A stretch of DNA of 64,000 nucleotides, from NCBI GenBank assembly GCA_036785705.1, contig JAWUZG010000084.1:13529501-13593500 (forward strand), read 5' to 3'. Position numbers and translations under genes: made by a program. The notes under the pieces were generated by a model. It was not told where the DNA came from, did no database searches, and was given only the letters and a program-made list of their open reading frames with translations. Source of the stretch: Acanthornis magna. Its lineage: Eukaryota; Chordata; Aves; Passeriformes; Acanthizidae. Of this stretch, positions 34,701-64,000 are shown one piece after another (the first letter of the stretch is position 1; each line of letters opens with the position of its first letter).

Positions 34701-37371
34701 AGTTCTGATGCAAAAGGCAAGGGAAGAGGGTGCCAAGCTGCAACTTCTTAGCACACTCTGTTGCCAAGAGTATTTTGTTTCATAGTTTAGTGGTTTACAT
34801 AATCACTCAGTGGTTTTACTAGTCCAGGAAGAAGGGATAAAATAATACTTCCATCATTTTCTCCACCCATATATTAAGTTTTTTTTTTAAAAAAAGGCGG
34901 AGTCAAAAGGGCAGCAGCTTCTAAATGCAAGATTTTCCTTATGCAGTTTTGCCCCTCTCAGATGTTTTGCTTCTGGATAAAATGCCTTAATTTCTTGCCA
35001 CTAAATATCTCTGTGTTCTTGCCAATTGCTCTATGTGCATTAGGGATAAGAGGTAAGCATTCAGCAATCTAACTAGCTGTGCATGTGCCATTCCCCCAAA
35101 GAAAGTAGTCTAAAACAGTGGAAGAAAAGAAATCCCATACCAAACCACAAAATGAACACCTTTTCTCAGTTTCAATTTTCATCAAATTCATCCTGCTACC
35201 ACTAAGTGACAGTCGCTTGTTGCTGGTTCACTTCCATTAGCATCTAGCATTTTTTACTGTGGGCTTTAGACAATCACAAGATTGACTTGTTTTATAATCC
35301 AATGTTCTATTCTGATTTCAGAATCCTCCAATTTTTTCTCTTCCTGTAGTGACTTCCCTGTTCCCTAACTGACTTAACTATGCAAAGCTTAAGACTAAAT
35401 CTGACTGCATAAGTGCAGGCCTTCTTTGTAAGCTACACAGGCCCTTGTGTTACATAGGTAGGTTACATCCAGCAAGGGCAGTGGGGTGATAATCCAAGTC
35501 CCAAGTTCATTCTTGCACTGGCATCTCCTGGGCAGCGGGCTAGCATCACAGCTGCCCACCCCATTGCCTTCCAGCTTGGCACAGCCACTGCAGGAAAGTC
35601 CTGATGTTTATCAGTCTCCACAAAAACACCAAACCCATGCCCAGTGCTTGTAGGAAACAGCACCCACCCTGTCACCCACACTGCTCCATGCAGATTTACT
35701 ACTTTGTCCAGTTATTAGCACAACTTTTGGGCTTATTTTCCCTTTCTAAATCTAAGGTGCAAAACACTATTCCACATATAGGCTATGTACACAGCTTCAG
35801 ATACCCTGTCCTGCTCCCCAGCAAAGACAGCATGTTGCTTTGGCCATTGCACACTGTTTGTGCTAGGAGAGGTAGAAGACGCCTCACATAAGCTAGACAA
35901 GCAGCAGAAAGAGATGCCAGGAGCTGGGTTTGTCAGAGTTTGAAGACAAACTCATGCAATCCCCACAGGAAGCTGTGCCTCACCCTGTGAAGAACAGGGA
36001 GTTCCTACTCACACAAGCCATGACCAGACCACCGCTGAGAAAGCAATGCCTCAAGGCAGAGTCCTGCTCTGCTACAGACCCACTAGCTCTGGTCTTTTAA
36101 GGGACCCGGCAAAGAGGAGCCAATTCCAAGAGGCTGCATATGCAACAGTCTTCACTTCACTTCTCATGTTCCTGCCAGCTGCAGAGCTGTACCTGTGAGC
36201 CACAACACGAGACAGGCAAGCTGTGATGCTGGTGCAGCTACAAGCCTAAATCCTTCTCACTCCAAATCCTCAACAACTAAACTTTCTGAGCAAAAGAGAG
36301 ATAGAAGCCTCAGTTTGGCAGGAGATCCATTCTGTATCACCCACTTGAAGTTTGCCTCTGTTGTACAGCCCCTTAAGGAGCAAAGCCTGACTGACCCCTG
36401 TCAGAGGCAGCCACTTTCCCAGCACTTGCTGTGACACTCCACCACAAGCCTCTCAAAAATAACATGCCCTGCACAAATCTTCACCTTCCTACAAGCACTT
36501 CGTATTGCTTTAACTGCTAAGCTGATCCTGAAATAGCCAGGCTGAGCTTTTATCAGGGCAACCCCACACCAATTCCATTCACAGAGATAGGAATAGGGCC
36601 TCAAATTCCACATGTTTCCCTGGAAAAAAAAATCTGTCAAAATTACTTCTTTAAATAAGCTCAATCACTTAACACTCAGAGTTCAAGTCACAGCAATTCC
36701 ATGAGGACCCTGAACAAAAAGGGAGACCAGGACAACATGAATCAGGGAAAATACATAACTTTTCTACACTTCTGCAGTTCCAGTGCAGTCTGCTGCAGGA
36801 CCAGCTCTGGCTTCCAGTGTGGATGCAGTTATGGGAGAGAGGAAAGGATGAGGTTTCGGCAAAGAAGAAAGTCAAAAGGAGATTTGAAAGCCAAGAGAAA
36901 AATTGGTTTGGCAAAAGGGTACTTCATCCTCCACAAAGAGCTAAGGGTTGTCAGATGATTTAAGGAGAGGAACCAAGACACATGCTCTGAAAAACCAAGG
37001 AAGATAAAAGCTGTATGAACTTGAGAGCGTCATCTACATCTGTGTTATTTGGCGGTAAAAAGCCGATGGCAATTCAAAGTGCACTATTTGGGAAAGCCCA
37101 GCTGGGTCAGCATCAGCCTGGCCACAGGCAATGGCCAGGCCTCACCACAAGTCTAGAGCAAGGAATCAGCCTGTGTGTGAACACAGAAGTCCCTTGCCTG
37201 GCCCAGTGGGCAACAAATGGCTACAGTCATTTCCACCAGTCTCCATCCCGGGGAAATCCCCCTTGCAGCATATTCAGGAGCACAGGGCAGCCTGCTGCTG
37301 AGGGATGAGACTGGTCCCACCCTATGTCCATTCCCCTTCCCACCCACCCTCATCCCCTCAGAGCAGTAGGC
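31770..37371. other. PNPLA2 3' flank / PNPLA2-CRACR2B intergenic region
   Basis: About 5.6 kb between the PNPLA2 stop and the CRACR2B CpG island. It must hold the PNPLA2 3'UTR and poly(A) site. Minus-strand AATAAA occurs only at 32733-32728 and 32380-32375 by my scan, with ATTAAA at 32478-32473. No coding exon or recognised mobile element is visible. Confidence 0.65.
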
Positions 37372-61574
<24,203 letters not shown>

Positions 61575-61754
61575 GGCCTCCGCGCCCCGCTGGAGGCGGG
61601 GGGTGCTGGGGGGAAGCAGCAGCAGCCGCGGCAGGGAGGTGAAGCCGCCGGTCTCTTCGGGACGGGCGGGAGAGCCGGGAAGTGCTGCTGCCGAAGCAAG
61701 TATTATGGAACACAGCACGGCTTGCCGCTAGGAGAGCTGTGTCGGCTGCCAAGC

Positions 61755-61760
61755 TTTATA
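61755..61760 (-). promoter_or_regulatory. PNPLA2: TATA box of PNPLA2
   Basis: On the minus strand the sequence reads GCATATAAAGC, with TATAAA at 61760-61755, about 186 nt upstream of the ATG. It lies inside the CpG island and predicts transcription starting near 61729. The spacing to the start codon gives a 5'UTR of about 155 nt. Confidence 0.6.
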
Positions 61761-62267
61761 TGCGGCGGCCCGGCCCTCGGGCCCGCCCCCGGCATGGCCG
61801 CCGCCCCTCGGCAGTCGCGGCCGGGAGGGATCGCCCGGCCCCGCCTGCCAACCCTTCCTCCGGTGAACCTCTCTCCGGGCCCGGGGGCATTGCGGGCGCT
61901 CGCCGTCTGCCGAGCCAGGACAGCCGTGCCAGCGCCGCCCTGAAGCGGCAGGGGCCGAGCCAGCTTCTCGGAGGAGAGGGTTGCGGCTCCTCGCAGCACC
62001 CCAAACCTCGCCCTGTCCCGGGGCAGCAGGCTGTCCTTCTCTCACGGAACATCCTGATTCTTGGCATCTGCTCCAAGTCCTTGGGGTTTCCTTTGTTTTC
62101 CAGGGAATGGGCAAGAAACGTGAGAGAAAGGGAAAAGCTTTCCCCTTTCACAAAAAGCAGAGGAGTCAGAAGGAGGCAAGTCTTGTCATAGCAATAGGGC
62201 AAGAACTGGGAAAAAGGCAATCCCCCCGCCCCCCCAAGAGCTTTCTCTGCCTCTGAACTCAATAGAA

Positions 62268-62590
62268 TTGTTGGAAATGACCCACAAGGATCATCGAGTC
62301 CAGTTCCTGGACCTGCACAGGACGTCCCCAAGAGTCACACCATGTGCCCAAGAGTATTGTCCAAACACTTCTTTAACTCTTGTTAAGGCTTGTGCTGTGA
62401 CCACTTCCCTTGGGAACTTGTTCCAATGCCCAAACACCCTCTGGGTAAAGAACCTTTTTCTAATATCCAACCTAAGGCTCCCCTGACACGACTTCAGGCC
62501 ATTTCCTCGGATCCTGTCACTGGTCACCACAGAGAAGGGATCAATGTCTGTCCCTCTTCTTCCCCTCACGTGGAAGTTGTAGACTGTTCT
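62268..62590 (-). mobile_element. CR1 LINE, 3'-end fragment (sense on minus strand)
   Basis: The plus strand reads GGATCATCGAGTCCAGTTCC, then CTGCACAGGACGTCCCCAAG, CTGTGACCACTTCCC, TTCCAATGCCCAAACACCCT, CTGGGTAAAGAACCTTTTTC and TTTCCTCGGATCCTGTCACT. This is the well-known reverse complement of the avian CR1 3' region. The sense strand is therefore minus, with the 3' end near 62268. It is 5'-truncated, as most CR1 copies are, and sits about 0.5 kb upstream of the PNPLA2 promoter. Confidence 0.93.
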
Positions 62591-64000
62591 ACACTAATCA
62601 CCAAAACACACACAGTTGCTTGTCTTTGCTAACCTTTTCTCAACACTTTTTCTCCACATGCCTCTAAGCACACCTAAATGCTTAGATTTAGTCAGGGCAA
62701 CTGTGATTTTCAGTAGTGCTTCTACACAAGCTCACCACAGAGCAGCACTGGGTGAGAGGCCAGTGCTAGCAGATAATCGAAATAGATTTCAGAGGCTGTA
62801 AAGATCCCTTGCCATAAACAATACAGAGTACAGTCATCCAAATCATTAGGTAAGTATGAAAGTTTACAGAGACATCAAAAAGATCAGCATAGTGAGAGAA
62901 GCAGCTGCTCTACTCAGAGCTAGGAAGCAACATCAGCAGTAGGGAGGTTTGGGGGATACAAAACAAAAAGCATAAATAGTTTTTTAATGGAAGCAACATA
63001 GGACAAAATGCACTTTCTACCAAAGTTTAAAAAACTACTTGATTCATCTTGGCATAAAACTACTTGGATTAATTTTTTTATAACTGGTCAGAAGTTTCTC
63101 ATTTAGACTAGCATTATACCCATCCTTAACAGCTCAGACTAAACAAAGCCAGACCTTCCTCCCCACAGGAATTTCACCACTTATGTTAGTGAAGGTCATC
63201 CAAGTAGCCCCTCTCCTGTTCCTTCCACTCCAAACATCCTTTCAAATGATACGAGGAAGGCTGATACCCTCTCCACAGCAGGGCCATCCAGGTTGTAAGA
63301 AGCGCTGTTTAATGCCTCAGTCTACTGCCTCAGAGTCAGGTGACTGAAGCAACTACATTCAGCAGGTAACCCTTGCATAAATCCAATATTTGAGTTAGAC
63401 ATCATAGTCCAGCTCTACAGACAGAGCACTTTTTCATTAAGTGGTTGCACTTTGCTTTCATCAGACAGACAGGAGTACAGCTTTATCTTTCTCTCAGGTC
63501 CTGCTCCCGAGCCTACCACCTCACCTAGCTGCCAGGAACTACCCTTTATACATATTAACTGATCCTGGAGCACATAAAGACTTAACCCTGCTTATCTTAA
63601 GTCCTCTCTTTATACTCATCCTTCTCTCCCTTCCTCTCATACCTCTACTTGCTTTTCTAATTTCCTTCCCTCATCTCCTCCCCCTGGAGATGTGAGCCCT
63701 GGCACACCTGAATCTTGGCTCTCTTACAGGCCCTTAACACCAAGGTGATCATAGAGCTTCCACCCCATACTTCTGATTACACAGGAAGGTACTGTCATGT
63801 AGTCAAACCCAAAGGTAACATCATGTCGTGCCTTTCCAGAACAGGGATTGTTCAGCAGAAGAACTGGTCAGTGGGCTGTGACTTCAGCAGAGCTCAGTTC
63901 TGTGGCAGAACTGAACACTGAACCTTGTTTGCAGATACCTCCCAAATGCTTGTAACCACAAAAACATCTTCATTGTCGAGCCAACACTTCTCCCTCTTTT
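62591..64000. other. Flank upstream of PNPLA2, no gene recognised
   Basis: About 1.4 kb to the window end with no convincing exon. There is a pyrimidine-rich stretch at about 63590-63690. The apparent leucine-rich plus-strand frame there follows from base composition. Confidence 0.7.

Noticed and set aside
63441..63695. Leucine-rich plus-strand frame resembling membrane segments
   Set aside because: Pyrimidine-rich low-complexity DNA yields Leu/Ser/Pro runs; no exon borders or homologue recognised.

Overview
The window is vertebrate nuclear DNA, most likely from a bird. It holds two widely split, single-copy genes with GT-AG introns, CpG islands at the 5' ends, and 3' ends of CR1 LINE elements of the avian type. 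There is no sign of bacterial or viral gene organisation. Two protein-coding genes are firmly readable, both on the minus strand and arranged head to tail: PNPLA2 (adipose triglyceride lipase, ATGL) at about 61.73-37.37 kb and CRACR2B/EFCAB4A (EF-hand regulator of CRAC channels) at about 31.4-0.67 kb. The same neighbours in the same order and orientation occur in human 11p15.5 (recalled, not checked). 

PNPLA2: nine coding exons were joined by eye with every splice phase consistent, giving an ORF of 481 codons plus stop. The patatin catalytic core is intact: oxyanion GxGxxG at residues 14-19, Ser47 in GASAG, and Asp166 in DGG. The promoter is a CpG island with a TATA box. Intron 1 is about 15.6 kb and holds a G20/C20 tract and a CpG-rich patch. 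The C-terminal tail is shorter than I recall for human ATGL, and the basic residues and serine of the regulatory RRxxS site are not conserved. 

CRACR2B: nine coding exons join in phase to 414 codons plus stop. There are two N-terminal EF-hands, a long coiled coil, and a short C-terminus with five consecutive cysteines. A CpG island at about 30.7-31.75 kb carries a strong minus-strand splice donor and probably holds the 5' noncoding exon, which makes intron 1 about 18 kb. 

Other content: the introns and the roughly 6 kb intergenic gap are mostly anonymous sequence. They contain short CR1 pieces, a few possible ancient MIR-like SINE relics, homopolymers, microsatellites and small tandem duplications. 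Three intronic segments look odd enough for follow-up: a CpG-rich block at 14.49-14.77 kb with open frames on both strands, an exon-like segment at 4.57-4.71 kb, and a CpG/octamer patch at 52.8-52.96 kb. I found no clear evidence of a new multi-gene system. All splice joins are by eye and no database search was possible.
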